NCBI GenBank assembly: GCA_019694905.1
Contig: JAIBBB010000011.1
Coordinates: 1-33,438, forward strand
Origin: Cyclobacteriaceae bacterium
GTDB lineage: Bacteria > Bacteroidota > Bacteroidia > Cytophagales > Cyclobacteriaceae
Length of the DNA: 33,438 bases
Reading direction: 5' to 3'
In this document: positions 33,272-33,438 of the stretch, piece by piece
Layout: every line of letters begins with the position of its first letter
Numbering within the stretch: the first letter of the stretch is position 1
Made by a program: the position numbers and the translations under genes
Notes under the pieces: model-generated
What the model saw: the letters and a program-made list of their open reading frames with translations, nothing else
Database searches by the model: none
What the model was told of the DNA's origin: nothing

Positions 33272-33438
33272 AGTAGGTAAAACGTCAAACTACACAATTG
33301 CCCCCTTCTATGCCAGCAACCTTCTACCAGTGGAAACTGCGGGAACCAGGCGCGGCTGGCAATGTGTGAACGGCCCCGGGTCGGGGAATCGGAGTTCGAT
33401 TCGCCGTCCAACAATCAGCGGCAACCATGAAACCACCA
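33272..33438. other. Gene-free window end upstream of the metalloprotease
   Basis: 167 bases hold no supported gene. The 5' part should carry the promoter of the minus-strand operon; a TAGTTTG just before the ATG is one base short of the consensus box. A small hairpin GAATCG/CGATTC (33387-33403) looks like a tRNA T-arm, but no complete tRNA fits. An ATG at 33427 may begin the next plus-strand gene, but too little is visible. Confidence 0.3.

Noticed and set aside
33377..33420. tRNA T-arm-like or small-subunit rRNA-like stretch near the window end
   Set aside because: A GAATCG-GAGTT-CGATTC hairpin mimics a T-arm and the GGGGAATC...GTTCGATTC wording recalls a conserved eukaryotic 18S segment. 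There is no acceptor stem, D-arm or anticodon arm at the right spacing, and the flanks do not continue to match. Probably chance.

Overview
The window looks like chromosomal DNA from a member of the Bacteroidota, probably a Cytophagales-type organism. I infer this from gene style rather than from a marker gene. The evidence is many short-signal lipoproteins (lipobox cysteines at 556, 2973, 11431, 13103 and 25945), a TonB-dependent receptor with an N-terminal carboxypeptidase-regulatory-like domain, Asp-box/VPS10 and DUF-type secreted proteins, ATGA-coupled operons, weak Shine-Dalgarno signals and a few TAnnTTTG-like promoter boxes. I saw no rRNA, convincing tRNA, CRISPR array, insertion sequence or phage gene, and no gene-free stretch longer than about 210 bases.

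Left part (1-8700): the tail of an FAD monooxygenase is coupled to a glycosidase-like lipoprotein. Next come a Cys/Met-metabolism PLP enzyme, a sugar phosphate isomerase/epimerase-like lipoprotein and a membrane-anchored dihaem cytochrome c. On the minus strand follow a Tat-exported class V aminotransferase fold protein, a serine beta-lactamase-like hydrolase and a YycJ/WalJ-like metallo-beta-lactamase fold nuclease. At 8806-11437 sits a compact malonate module: a malonyl-CoA synthetase-like ligase followed by the two-subunit malonate carrier MadL/MadM. A lipoprotein serine hydrolase and a small lipoprotein with calcium-loop-like motifs follow.

Centre (14015-21944): this is the most interesting region. 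Seven tightly packed genes encode a complex related to hydrogenase-4, formate hydrogenlyase and complex I: a NuoC/D-HyfG-like large subunit, HyfB, HyfC, HyfE and HyfF membrane subunits, and a fused ferredoxin-HyfI/NuoB small subunit. A voltage-gated potassium channel gene closes the cluster. The large subunit has lost the four cysteines that hold the NiFe site. The NuoB-like part has lost all four ligands of the N2-type cluster. The ferredoxin domain has lost exactly the four ligands of one of its two clusters and kept exactly the four of the other. The membrane arm keeps its Glu/Lys ion-path residues. This fits the group called Ehr (energy-converting hydrogenase-related) complexes, in an apparently extreme redox-stripped form whose job cannot be read from the sequence.

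Right part (21938-33438): an aminotransferase on the minus strand, then a TonB-dependent receptor and a GH30 glycosidase on the plus strand. A minus-strand pair follows: a secreted HExxHxxGxxH metalloprotease and a large Asp-box propeller protein. Three convergent gene pairs overlap at their stop codons by 4-7 bases, whereas another convergent junction carries a clear terminator hairpin.
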